NCBI RefSeq assembly: GCF_030733205.1
Contig: NZ_JASHJL010000006.1
Coordinates: forward strand, 1 to 64,000
Origin: Mameliella sp. MMSF_3455
GTDB taxonomy: Bacteria > Pseudomonadota > Alphaproteobacteria > Rhodobacterales > Rhodobacteraceae
Length of the DNA: 64,000 nt
Direction of reading: 5' to 3'
The notes beneath the pieces are model-generated. The model searched no databases. It was not told the origin of the DNA and worked only from the letters and a program-made list of their open reading frames with translations. Every line of letters starts with the position of its first letter. The first letter of the stretch is position 1. Below, one piece after another: positions 44,095-52,875 of this stretch. The position numbers and the translations under genes are program-made.

Positions 44095-45036
44095 TTACTG
44101 CCGGATGAGTTGCCGCAGGACTTCGGTGAAGGTATCGACCTGTTCCTGGCTGAAGTCCCGGAAGGTCTCTTCGGCGTGGGCTTCGGCAAGGCCCCAGCAC
44201 TGATCGGCTTTTGCCTGGCCCGGTTCGGTCAGAACGTATCCGCCATCCCGACGTGTCACCAGGTCCCGGTCGCTCAGGTTCAGCAGCGCGGCCCGCGCCT
44301 CGTCGATCTGGGTGTGCAGATGCACGACCAGTTCTTCGACGTCCAATCCTGACAGATCGTTGAGAACAAGCAGGATACGCGCCTCGATCAGGTTCAGGCC
44401 CAGGGTCTCGAGCTTGGGGTGATAGCGGTCCTGATAGGCGCGCACGGCCCGCAGCATCAGGAAGAACGCGTGATTGCCCATCCGGCCCTCGTCAGCACCT
44501 GCCGAGGCAACGCCCCCGGCCTTCGGCAAACTGCCGGGGTGGTTGAAGATCATGGCATAAGAGCCTTGGTGGAAACACAAGGGTGTGCGCCCGAAGTCGT
44601 CGAAGGCAACGACCCGTCCAACAAAAATCCAGTGATCGCCGCCGTCGAGCTTGTCATAGGTTTCGCACTGGAACCGGCCGGCGCAATTCGGAAAGATGGG
44701 GGCCCCGCCTATGCCTTCCTCGTATTCGATCCCCGCGAACTTGTCTTCCTGTTGCCGCGCGAAATGGTTCGACATCTCCATCTGGTCGGAGGCAAGGATG
44801 TTGACCGCAAAATGCGTCGCGCTTTCGAACACGGCACAGCTGCGGGCGTCCTTCATGCTGCTCCACAGGATCAGCGGCGGGTCCATCGACAGGGAATTGA
44901 AGCTGCTCGCGGTGACGCCGACCGTCGTGCCGTCGGGCGCGCGCGCAGTGATGATCGTCACCCCTGTCGCAAAGTTGCCAAGTGCCCGGCGGAATGCCTT
45001 GGGATCGATTTCGGCCTGTTTCGTCATCGTCGTCAA
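44095..45036 (-). CDS. flavin reductase with C-terminal MarR-like domain (HpaC/C1-type)
   Basis: 313 aa. Residues about 10-165 are a flavin reductase domain (FRRALGNFATGVTIITA, GVTASSFNSLSMDPPLILWS, FAVNILASDQ, GDHWIFVGRVVAF). Residues about 185-313 are a MarR winged helix (LGLNLIEARILLVLNDLSGLDVEELV, LLNLSDRDLVTRRDGGYVLTEPGQ). The same fusion is known in the Acinetobacter 4-hydroxyphenylacetate hydroxylase reductase, where the MarR part senses substrate. TTG start behind GGGAGATCCAAA; an ATG 9 bases in is possible. It follows the LLM oxygenase by 51 bases, its probable partner. Confidence 0.88.
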   Translation of the reverse strand: MTTMTKQAEIDPKAFRRALGNFATGVTIITARAPDGTTVGVTASSFNSLSMDPPLILWSSMKDARSCAVFESATHFAVNILASDQMEMSNHFARQQEDKFAGIEYEEGIGGAPIFPNCAGRFQCETYDKLDGGDHWIFVGRVVAFDDFGRTPLCFHQGSYAMIFNHPGSLPKAGGVASAGADEGRMGNHAFFLMLRAVRAYQDRYHPKLETLGLNLIEARILLVLNDLSGLDVEELVVHLHTQIDEARAALLNLSDRDLVTRRDGGYVLTEPGQAKADQCWGLAEAHAEETFRDFSQEQVDTFTEVLRQLIRQ

Positions 45037-45087
45037 TTTGGATCTCCCGGTTCGAACAGTGGCAACTTTGGACAGGGTGACAGCGCG

Positions 45088-46197
45088 TCAGGCGGCCGCG
45101 GCGGCGGGTTCCGACTTGGTCGCTTCGGTCAGGATCGGCATGACCTTCTCGGCCATCAGGATCATGCTCTTGCGGCCCAGGTCGTAGTCGGCCCAGTCAT
45201 GGCCGGCATAGACCACGTGCTTGAACGGACCGGTTTCCTCGCGCAGCTCCAGGATCTGATCGGCCACCGACTGCGGGTCGCCGTGGATCACGAGGCGATC
45301 CATGACATAGTCCAGGGTGACCTCGTCGTCGGCCATGTTCTGGTCTTCCTTGAACAGGTTCAGGCGGCCACCGGCGCGCAACTTGGTCAGCAGTTGCGAG
45401 TAGTAGAGGACATAAGGGCTGTTCGGATCGCGGGCATAGGCGCGCGCGGTTTCCATGTCGTCGGCGACGCAGATGTTCTTGGCCACGCGCCAGTCGGAAT
45501 AGTCCGGCACATAGCCGCCTGCCTCACAACCCTCCACGTACTTCGGCCAATGCGTGGCGACCCACCTGGGCAGCAGAAAGTTGGCCGAGATCGGTTGCCA
45601 GCCGCGCGCGGCCATGGCCGAAACCCCCTTGGAGAATGGGGCGACGGCGGTGCCGACGATCGGCGGGTGCGGATCCTGGTAGGGCTTCATGATCTCGCCC
45701 TGGCCGATTTCGGGCATCATCATGCGCTCGGTCGAAACCTCCCAGAAATCCCCCTTGAGGTTGTAGGGCGCCTCTCCGGACCAGATTTCCAGCACCATGT
45801 TGATGCATTCCAGGAACATGGCGTTCCTGTCCTTGTCGAGGTTTCCGAACACCTCCGCATCCGACATCAGCCCGCCCGGCGAGATGCCGAAGTTCAATCG
45901 GCCTTCGAGCATGTGATCCAGCATCGCCACTTCGGCGGCCACCCGTGCGGGGTGCGAGTTCGGCATGTTTACCGTGCCGGTGCCCAGGCGGATGTTCTTG
46001 GTCTCGTAGGCGAGGCTGGCCAGAAAGGCGACGCAGGATGTGATGATCTCTGCCTGATCCGTGGTGTGCTCACCGCAATAAGCTTCGGAAAAACCCAGCT
46101 TGTCGGCCAGAATGAAGGCTTCCCGATCTTCGACAAGACTCTTGGCAAAGGGCTTGCCCAGCGGATGGATCGGCATCGTGAAGAACGAAAGTTTCAT
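45088..46197 (-). CDS. LLM class flavin-dependent monooxygenase
   Basis: 369 aa luciferase-like TIM barrel: MKLSFFTMPIHPLGK, FSEAYCGEHTTDQAEIITSC, LGTGTVNMPNSHPARVAAEVAMLDHMLEGRLNFGISPGG. Uses reduced FMN, supplied by the adjacent reductase, to oxygenate a substrate; the HP-LGK start and length resemble limonene/alkanal-type members. The C-terminus ends in a poly-Ala tail. The ATG is behind CAAGGAGCACCCTC. The frame continues upstream without a valid start context. Confidence 0.9.
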   Translation of the reverse strand: MKLSFFTMPIHPLGKPFAKSLVEDREAFILADKLGFSEAYCGEHTTDQAEIITSCVAFLASLAYETKNIRLGTGTVNMPNSHPARVAAEVAMLDHMLEGRLNFGISPGGLMSDAEVFGNLDKDRNAMFLECINMVLEIWSGEAPYNLKGDFWEVSTERMMMPEIGQGEIMKPYQDPHPPIVGTAVAPFSKGVSAMAARGWQPISANFLLPRWVATHWPKYVEGCEAGGYVPDYSDWRVAKNICVADDMETARAYARDPNSPYVLYYSQLLTKLRAGGRLNLFKEDQNMADDEVTLDYVMDRLVIHGDPQSVADQILELREETGPFKHVVYAGHDWADYDLGRKSMILMAEKVMPILTEATKSEPAAAAA

Positions 46198-46729
46198 GAG
46201 GGTGCTCCTTGAATTGGTGACAGTCTGAAGCACCGGGGACAGCGGAAAAATTGAAACTTTCTGAAGTGAGCCATCGGGTTTTCCGATACTGCGCGCGGAC
46301 CGCGACCGGAACAGGGTCAAGGATATTCCACACGCGGCCACGGATAGGCGCGAGATGCTGAAATCGATCCGCCAAGTTCCCTCCACGCCGATCGCGATTG
46401 GCGAGGTCTTCAATTCAGAGTTGTGGATGCAACATGTTCATCAAGAACGAAACGATCGACTCCATGCGCCTTACCGCGACTTGCTCCGGTGGCATCACTT
46501 CGCTGAAACGCAACACCGACCGCGCGGGAATGCGAGGTGCTTGGTCCGGGCGTCGGGGACAAAGATCCTTGAGCGTGTTCGCGGGACTTCTGAATGTGGC
46601 ACTTCAAGCCTCTGAAAAAATTATGGTTTGTGAGTTTCTGTGCCTTTGGTCGGGGATTTCATGTGGTGATCCGCAAAAGGCGTGGGGAACGCGGATGGAC
46701 CAGTGCGCTCAGCCATTCGAATCGCGGTG
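46198..46729. other. 532-base region with a decayed enolase-superfamily gene
   Basis: Between the divergent-pointing LLM gene and the convergent end of the 46730 gene. The middle part (about 46340-46520) is a gene remnant annotated separately. The rest holds no recognisable gene; base composition is less GC-rich and codon bias is lost. Confidence 0.6.
46340..46520 (+). pseudogene. frameshifted remnant of a mannonate/galactonate dehydratase-like (enolase superfamily) gene
   Basis: Frame 1 reads MLKSIRQVPSTPIAIGEVFNSELWMQH. After a one-base shift, frame 2 reads MFIKNETIDSMRLTATCSGG then ITSLKR. Joined, this matches the ManD/RspA-type signature IRQHTTTPLAVGEVFNS, ID-x2-R-x-T, HAGGIT-x2-RR around the metal-binding Glu and the next barrel strand. 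No homology is visible outside this core, so most of the gene is lost. Two intact enolase-superfamily genes lie nearby (46730, 49669). Confidence 0.65.
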
Positions 46730-47911
46730 TCACGGCGCGTCATAGGTATGGCCCTTGGCCGTCAGCCTGGCGTGCAGGGTCTGGTAGGGCGCCAACGCGC
46801 GGGGCAGCGTGGTGATGCCAAGGCCGGGGGACCGGGGCAAGTGCAAGTGACTGCGGGGCTGGGTCGGCGCAAACAGGTCGAAGGCCTCGCGCAGCGGGTT
46901 GGGGTTCACGTCCACCTCCAGCAGGCCGGGACCGCCCACCGCGGCCAGCAGCGCGGCAGAGGCCACAAGGCCGATCCCGCCGCCGAGGAAATGCGGGCAA
47001 TAGGTGGCGCCGCTGGCGAGGGCGCGGCGGGCGACCGTCTCGCAGCCGGTGATGCCGCCCCACTTGGCAAGATCCGGTTGCAGGTAGGAAAATGTCCCTG
47101 CCGCGATACTGCGGTCAAAGGCCTCAAACCCGGCGAGGTTTTCACCGCCCGCAAGAGGGATGTCGCTGTCCTGGCCCACGCGCGCCCAGTCCTCTGCCGA
47201 GGCAGTGGCGATGATCGGTTCCTCTAGCCAACCAAGCGGCACTTCCGCGATCCCCTGCAGGTAGGAGGTGGCCTGATCCCTGTCCCATCCCTGGTTGGCG
47301 TCGGCAAAGAGGCGTTCGGCAGAGGCAAGGCTTGCGGCGATCCGGCGGGTGTCCGCGATGTCACGGGGCAGGTCAAAGCCGGTCTTGATCTTGAAGGCAT
47401 CGTGCCCGGCATCGCGGCAGCGAGCAATGACCTTGTCGGCGTCGCGGATGTGGATGCCGCTGGCATAGGTGGGGACACGGGCCAGCGCTTCGGGGTTGAG
47501 GAACTGCGCAAGGCTTTGCCCCGCTTTGCGCGCCATGAGGTCATGGCAGGCCACGTCCAGCCCTGCGATGGCCTGATCGAAAGGCCCCCATTCACGGCAT
47601 TGCAGGGCGCGGATGCGCGTCTGTTCGGTCAGCCGGTGGAACAGGTCCGAGCGGTGGGCAAACCGCTGCCCGATCAGCAGGTCGCCCATATCCTCGACCA
47701 GCAGGCGTGCGCGGTGTTCGGCCCCGGCGGCGGGCCAGTTGGAAAAGACCTCTCCCCAGCCAAAGGCGCCGTCCGAGTCCTCGAGTCGCAGGAACACTGC
47801 GGGACGGTCACGCATGGCGCCGAAACTGGTCACGACGGGCTGATCCAGAGGTACGCGAAACACCTGCACGTCAAGGCGGGTGAGGGTGATCGGGGCGGGA
47901 AACCGGGGCAT
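46730..47911 (-). CDS. mandelate racemase / muconate lactonizing enzyme family protein
   Basis: 393 aa enolase-superfamily enzyme. Capping domain residues about 1-125, then barrel: KIKTG (K-x-K base), metal ligands in FADANQGWD, LEEPI and GGENLAG, and the strand-8 region LQPDLAKWGGIT. It abstracts the alpha proton of a carboxylate; dehydratase, racemase or cycloisomerase cannot be decided. Divergent from the sulfatase operon across a 222-base region with a 19-bp palindrome (47980-47998). Confidence 0.9.
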   Translation of the reverse strand: MPRFPAPITLTRLDVQVFRVPLDQPVVTSFGAMRDRPAVFLRLEDSDGAFGWGEVFSNWPAAGAEHRARLLVEDMGDLLIGQRFAHRSDLFHRLTEQTRIRALQCREWGPFDQAIAGLDVACHDLMARKAGQSLAQFLNPEALARVPTYASGIHIRDADKVIARCRDAGHDAFKIKTGFDLPRDIADTRRIAASLASAERLFADANQGWDRDQATSYLQGIAEVPLGWLEEPIIATASAEDWARVGQDSDIPLAGGENLAGFEAFDRSIAAGTFSYLQPDLAKWGGITGCETVARRALASGATYCPHFLGGGIGLVASAALLAAVGGPGLLEVDVNPNPLREAFDLFAPTQPRSHLHLPRSPGLGITTLPRALAPYQTLHARLTAKGHTYDAP

Positions 47912-47979
47912 GCGGCGATCCAGTGCTGTTGGGGAAGGAAAGAAAGTTTTTATTCATGGCAGGGGTTTAGTCGGTATAT

Positions 47980-47998
47980 TTTGGTATGACCAAAATTG
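47980..47998. promoter_or_regulatory. 19-bp palindrome, GntR (UxuR/ExuR-like) operator
   Basis: ATTTTGGT-ATG-ACCAAAAT, perfect 8-bp arms, in the AT-rich divergent promoter between the 46730-47911 enolase gene and the sulfatase operon. The TTGGTNNNACCAA core resembles hexuronate-regulator sites. The GntR gene at 57041 is the nearest candidate regulator. Confidence 0.65.
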
Positions 47999-48133
47999 AT
48001 AGTCGACAGGAGGCTAAAAATAATCGACGATTTTGGCAACATCATTGGTTGAAATATACCCGCGACCAATCCGAGTTTGGGAGGACTTCATGGGATCGGG
48101 ACAGGCACCCACAGGCGCACTGGGACTTGGGGC

Positions 48134-49654
48134 ATGAGCCGCGCGCCGGATATCCTGTTGATCACCACGGACCAGCAGCGCGGCGACTGCATCGGCGGGG
48201 CAGGGCGGGGCGTAAGAACGCCCAACATCCAGCGCATCGCCGACCGGGGCGCGCGGTTCGACACCTGCATCACGCCGCACCCCATGTGCCAGCCGGCGCG
48301 CGCCTCTATCCTGACGGGCAAGCTGCCCTATTCGCACGGTGTGCGGGACAATGGCCGCAACCTTGATCCGGCGATTGCCGAAGAGGGGATCGGCGGCGTC
48401 TTCGGTCGCGCGGGCTATGACACGCGGTTCATCGGCAAGGCGCATCTGTCCACGCATGAGACGTTCGAGCCCACCGGCGCGCCGGAGTGCTACAATTCGG
48501 TTGCCGATTACCCCGAGGACTGGACCGGACCCTACATGGGGTTCGACAAGGTCGAGTTGATGCTGCGGCCGCACCATCACTGCGGCTGGAAAGAGCGGCC
48601 GCACACCCTGCACTATGAACATTTCCTCGACTGGGACGGGCAGGGCGGCACCCGCTGGGCGCGCGCCAAGGAGGCGGTGCCGCCGCTGACCCATCACAAG
48701 CAGGTCTGGCGCTCGGCGCTGGAGGATGAGTGGCAGTCCACATCGTGGATCGGGGATCAGGCGATGGCGATGCTGGACGAGGACCGGGATCAGCCGCTGA
48801 TGGCCTGGGTGTCCTTTCCCGACCCGCATCCGCCCTTCCTTGCCTCTGATCCGTGGTCGCGGCTGTACGACCCCACAGAGGTCGACCTGCCGCCGCATCG
48901 CGCGCTGGACCTGGACCGACGCCCCTGGTGGCACCGGGAATTCCTGGAAAGCCCGGTGCGTCGGAACCAGAAGCGCGACCACGCAGGCGATCAGCCGTTC
49001 TGGGGCTGGGACGGGGCGCTGGAGGACCGCGACCTGCGCGACGTGATCGCGGTGTACTACGGCATGATCGCGGCCATCGACTTTCAAATCGGACGCATCC
49101 TCGACGCGCTGGAGGCGCAAGGGCGGCTGGAGAACACCATCGTGATCTTCACCTCTGACCACGGCGAGTGGCTGGGCGATCACGGGCTGCTGCTGAAGGG
49201 ACCGATGCTGTACGATGGCCTGCTGCGGGTGCCGCTGGTGATGGCGGGGCCGGGGGTGACACGCGGGCGGTTCGATGCGCCGGTGTCCACGCTGGACCTG
49301 CGGGCAACCATGGTAGAGCTGGCCGGCCTGAGCGTCAGCGCAGATGACGGCACCTCGCTTACCGATGTCATGGCCGGGGCGACCCGCGATGTGGCCCACA
49401 ACGAATGGGAGGTCGACCCCCTGCGCAGCGGCGTCGACCTTGACCTGCGGACGGTGCGCTCTGCCACGCACCGGCTGTCCATCGACCTGAAGAGCGGGGC
49501 AGGGGAACTGTATGACCTCACCACTGACCCGCATGAAATGACCAACCTCTGGGACGATGCCGGGTCCGCGGGAATCCGCGACCGGCTGACCGCGAACATC
49601 GCGGCAGAGCGTCCCGGCATGATCCCCGCCGCGCCGCGCGTCGGCTGGCACTGA
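48134..49654 (+). CDS. sulfatase (type I, formylglycine-dependent), cytoplasmic
   Basis: 506 aa. Metal-site start ILLITTDQQRGDCIG (D13, Q14), formylglycine motif C52-Q-P-A-R, second metal site FTSDHGEWLGDHGLLLKGPMLYDGLLRVPL. This layout is that of cytoplasmic choline-sulfatase/phosphonate-monoester-hydrolase-like sulfatases. No signal peptide, so the sulfate ester should be cleaved after import. Start at the ATG for MSRAPD behind TTGGGGC. The next gene begins 14 bases downstream. Requires a formylglycine-generating enzyme encoded elsewhere. Confidence 0.92.
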   Translation: MSRAPDILLITTDQQRGDCIGGAGRGVRTPNIQRIADRGARFDTCITPHPMCQPARASILTGKLPYSHGVRDNGRNLDPAIAEEGIGGVFGRAGYDTRFIGKAHLSTHETFEPTGAPECYNSVADYPEDWTGPYMGFDKVELMLRPHHHCGWKERPHTLHYEHFLDWDGQGGTRWARAKEAVPPLTHHKQVWRSALEDEWQSTSWIGDQAMAMLDEDRDQPLMAWVSFPDPHPPFLASDPWSRLYDPTEVDLPPHRALDLDRRPWWHREFLESPVRRNQKRDHAGDQPFWGWDGALEDRDLRDVIAVYYGMIAAIDFQIGRILDALEAQGRLENTIVIFTSDHGEWLGDHGLLLKGPMLYDGLLRVPLVMAGPGVTRGRFDAPVSTLDLRATMVELAGLSVSADDGTSLTDVMAGATRDVAHNEWEVDPLRSGVDLDLRTVRSATHRLSIDLKSGAGELYDLTTDPHEMTNLWDDAGSAGIRDRLTANIAAERPGMIPAAPRVGWH

Positions 49655-49668
49655 AAGGCCCTGTTTCC

Positions 49669-50823
49669 ATGTCAAAGATTACCGCTATCGAACCGCTGCT
49701 GGCCCGCGTGGGCATCCGCAACCAACTGCTTGTGAAGGTCAGCACCGACGACGGGCTGATCGGCTGGGGCGAATCCGGGCTGTCGGCGCGCGAGGAGTCG
49801 GTCGCCGCCACGATCCGGCACTTTGCCGAGTTCCTTGTGGGCAAGGATTCCAACCAGATCGGGCGCATCTGGCAGGAAAGCTATCGCAGCCAGTATTTCG
49901 AGGGCGGGCGCGTGCTGACCGCCGCCATGTCGGCCATCGATATCGCGCTGTATGACATCCTGGGCAAACGTCTGGGCGTGCCGGTTTACCAGCTGCTGGG
50001 TGGCAAGCAGCGCGATGAGATTCCGACCTTCCCCAGCGCGCAGTCGACCGATCTGGATACGCTGATTTCCAAGGCGCGGGTGCTGGTGGATGCGGGGTGG
50101 GATTGCTTGCGCATCTACACGGGCGAATTCAACGGCAACGGTGTCTTTGACCCGCGCAAGAACCTGAACCGTGCCTCGAAAGAGCTGATCGCGCTGCGCG
50201 AGGAATTTGGTCCGGACCTGTGCCTTGGCATCGACCTGCACCACCGCCTGTCGATCGCCGAGACCGCGGATTTCTGCAACCGACTGCCTACCGGGACGCT
50301 GGATTTCCTTGAGGAACCGATCCGCTGCGAGACGCCCGAGGCCTATCGCACCCTGCGGGCCATGACCAACATTCCCTTCGCGGTGGGCGAGGAGTTCGCC
50401 AGCAAATGGCAGGCCGCGCCGTATATCGAGCAGGGCCTGACCCAGTACATGCGTCTGGACATCTGCAATATCGGCGGCTTCACCGAGGCGATGAAGGTCG
50501 CGGGCTGGTGCGAGCGGCATTACATCGACCTGATGCCGCACAATCCGCTGGGCCCTGTCTGCACGGCGGCGACGATCCACATGGCCGCAGCAGTGCCGAA
50601 TTTCAGCTGGGCCGAGACCCGGCAGGGCCCGACCGAGGACCTGGGTTTCCACGATCCCGAGCTGTTCCCGGTGCAGATCCCGCTGGAGGGCATCACCTAC
50701 ACCGTCCCCGACCGGCCCGGTCTGGGCGTCGAGGTGGACGAGGACAGGATCCGCGCCACCACACCACAACATGTCGAACCGCCGCACCTGTGGCGGCCGG
50801 ATGGGTCTGTCACCAACTGGTGA
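49669..50823 (+). CDS. mandelate racemase family dehydratase (galactonate dehydratase-like)
   Basis: 384 aa. Capping domain, then barrel with LCLGIDLHHRLS (metal Asp and catalytic His, as in the DgoD D-x-H-x-R motif), FLEEPIRCE, VGEEFASKW and MPHNPLGPVCTAATIH (C-terminal catalytic His). These match acid-sugar dehydratases of the D-galactonate/gluconate type, producing 2-keto-3-deoxy acids. Ends with an ABC-operon leader; same strand as sulfatase and transporter genes, so likely acts on the desulfated sugar acid. Confidence 0.9.
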   Translation: MSKITAIEPLLARVGIRNQLLVKVSTDDGLIGWGESGLSAREESVAATIRHFAEFLVGKDSNQIGRIWQESYRSQYFEGGRVLTAAMSAIDIALYDILGKRLGVPVYQLLGGKQRDEIPTFPSAQSTDLDTLISKARVLVDAGWDCLRIYTGEFNGNGVFDPRKNLNRASKELIALREEFGPDLCLGIDLHHRLSIAETADFCNRLPTGTLDFLEEPIRCETPEAYRTLRAMTNIPFAVGEEFASKWQAAPYIEQGLTQYMRLDICNIGGFTEAMKVAGWCERHYIDLMPHNPLGPVCTAATIHMAAAVPNFSWAETRQGPTEDLGFHDPELFPVQIPLEGITYTVPDRPGLGVEVDEDRIRATTPQHVEPPHLWRPDGSVTNW

Positions 50824-50878
50824 CGCCGCCCTTGCCGCTACCCGGCGGCCAATACGTTCAGCAAGGAGGAGGAAACCA

Positions 50879-52798
50879 ATGCTGAGAACGAGGAGAATGA
50901 CGACGCTGGCCAGTGTCATCGCGCTTGCGGTGGGGGCACCGGCGTTCGCCTGGGAAGAGGCGCCGGACCTGGCGCAGAAGGTTGCCGACGGCACGCTGCC
51001 CCCCGTCGAGGAACGCCTGCCGGCGGACCCGCTGGTCATGGACGTGATCGAGGGGCCGGGCGAATACGGCGGCACCCTGCGCCGCGCCATCCTGGGCGGT
51101 GGCGATCAGCACAACATGGTGCGCACCATCGGCAGCGACAACATGGTGCGCTGGTCCCCGGACTGGAAAGAGGTGCGTCCGAACATCGCGAAATCCTGGA
51201 CCGTGTCCGAAGACGCCTCCAAGTTCACCTTTACCCTGCGTGAGGGGATGAAATGGTCGGACGGGGCGCCCTTTACGGCCGATGACATCATGTTCTGGTA
51301 CGAGGATGTCTTCAGCGACCCGACCCTGACGCCGAACAAGGACGCCACATTCGTTGGCCCGAACGGCCCGGTGAAGGTGACCAAGATCGACGACGTGACT
51401 GTCGAGTTCGATTTCGGCGCGCCGAACGGTCTGTTCCTGCAGGGTCTGGCCTATGGCTTTGGCTATCACCCGACGGCCTATCCGAAACACTACCTCAGCC
51501 AGTTCATGCCCAAGTACAACGACGATGTGCAGGCGTTGGTGGACGCGGAGCCGGCGGCGGGCGACTGGGTGCAGCTGTTCAACCTCAAGGCCGGGCCGAT
51601 GGACACGCCGCTGTTCTGGCAGAACCCGGACCGCCCCACGCTGCACGCCTGGCACCTGACCAACGCCTATGGATCCACGGATCGGGTCGTGGCGGTGCGC
51701 AACCCCTATTACTACAAGGTCGACAGCGAGGGGCAGCAGCTGCCCTATATCGACCGCATCACCTATGACCAGGTCGAGGATGTGGAAACCATCCTGCTCA
51801 AGGCTTTCAACGGTGAGATCGACTACATGCTGCGCCACATCGGGCGGCCGTCGAACAAGGCTGCGCTGACCGACAACATGGACCGTGGCAAGTACCGGTT
51901 CTTCGACGTGGCCGACCTGCCGGGCAACAGCATGATCCCGATGATGAACCTCAACCACACCGACCCGGTGAAGCGAGAGGTGATCCAGAACAAGGATTTC
52001 CGCATCGGTGTCAGCCATGCCATGAACCGGCAGGAGATCATCGACCTGCTGTATTTCGGGGCGGGGGAGCCGGCGCAGGTGTCGCCACGCCGCGGCAGCA
52101 CCTTCTACCGCGAAGAATACCAGAAACAGTACACCGAGTACGATCCGGAGCTGGCGAACGAGTACCTCGACAAGGTGCTGCCCGAAAAGGACGACGAGGG
52201 CTATCGCCTTGGCCCGGATGGCGAACGGTTCACCCTGATCTTCCTGGTCGCCGACGTCTTCGGGATGCAGTTTCCCGACGCGATGGAGCTGATCCAGGGC
52301 TATGCCGCCGACGTCGGCCTGGATTTCCAGATCCGCGCCACCGACCGGTCGCGCCTGATCGAGCTGCACACCTCGAACAACTTCGACGCCTACCTGTGGA
52401 ATTGCTCGGGCGGACAGGCCGACATCTACACCTCGCCGATGTGCTACATGCCGATGATCTCGAACTCGGTCAGCTGGGCGCGGGAATGGGCGGCCTGGGG
52501 TCTGGACCCGACCACGGGTGAGGAACCGCCGCAGGCGGTCAAGGATATCTTTGACAAGTACAAGGAAATCCGCGCAGCCGCGTCGCCGGAACGGCAGGAA
52601 GAGCTGATGTTCGAAATGCTGGACATGCAGGCCGAGCAGTTCTTTACCGTCGGCATGATCCACACCGACCCGGTGTTCGGCATCGCGCGGAACAACGTGC
52701 GCAACGTGCCGGACCCGCTGCCGATCTCCGGCCAGCTGTGGTTCCCGGCGCCCTACACCGCGCAGATGTACTTCGAAGGCGGTGCCAACCTGCCCTGA
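50879..52798 (+). CDS. ABC transporter substrate-binding protein (SBP_bac_5 family)
   Basis: 639 aa, signal peptide of about 25 residues (MLRTRRMTTLASVIALAVG, cleaved near AFA-WEE). Family 5 landmarks: KEVRPNIAKSWTVSEDASKFTFTLREGMKWSDGAPFTADD, VRNPYYYKVDSEGQQLPYID, and DFRIGVSHAMNRQEIIDLLY. It is about 100 residues longer than typical peptide receptors, like members that bind oligosaccharides. AAGGAGGAGGAAACC precedes the ATG. A strong hairpin follows the gene. Confidence 0.92.
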   Translation: MLRTRRMTTLASVIALAVGAPAFAWEEAPDLAQKVADGTLPPVEERLPADPLVMDVIEGPGEYGGTLRRAILGGGDQHNMVRTIGSDNMVRWSPDWKEVRPNIAKSWTVSEDASKFTFTLREGMKWSDGAPFTADDIMFWYEDVFSDPTLTPNKDATFVGPNGPVKVTKIDDVTVEFDFGAPNGLFLQGLAYGFGYHPTAYPKHYLSQFMPKYNDDVQALVDAEPAAGDWVQLFNLKAGPMDTPLFWQNPDRPTLHAWHLTNAYGSTDRVVAVRNPYYYKVDSEGQQLPYIDRITYDQVEDVETILLKAFNGEIDYMLRHIGRPSNKAALTDNMDRGKYRFFDVADLPGNSMIPMMNLNHTDPVKREVIQNKDFRIGVSHAMNRQEIIDLLYFGAGEPAQVSPRRGSTFYREEYQKQYTEYDPELANEYLDKVLPEKDDEGYRLGPDGERFTLIFLVADVFGMQFPDAMELIQGYAADVGLDFQIRATDRSRLIELHTSNNFDAYLWNCSGGQADIYTSPMCYMPMISNSVSWAREWAAWGLDPTTGEEPPQAVKDIFDKYKEIRAAASPERQEELMFEMLDMQAEQFFTVGMIHTDPVFGIARNNVRNVPDPLPISGQLWFPAPYTAQMYFEGGANLP

Positions 52799-52812
52799 TC
52801 CGAAGTACCCTT

Positions 52813-52846
52813 GGGGCGCCGGGCCTCTCCTCCCGTCCGGCGCCCC
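52813..52846 (+). terminator. intercistronic hairpin after the ABC receptor gene
   Basis: GGGGCGCCGG / CCGGCGCCCC, 10-bp perfect arms and a 14-base loop, between the receptor and first permease genes; no U-tract. Probably stabilises the receptor mRNA or attenuates permease expression. Confidence 0.55.
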
Positions 52847-52875
52847 GACCATCCCTGCAATGCAACGGAGAAGAC

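Noticed and set aside
48014-49675. Long minus-strand frame opposite the sulfatase
   Set aside because: Shadow of the sulfatase gene, which has all catalytic motifs; the antisense translation has none.
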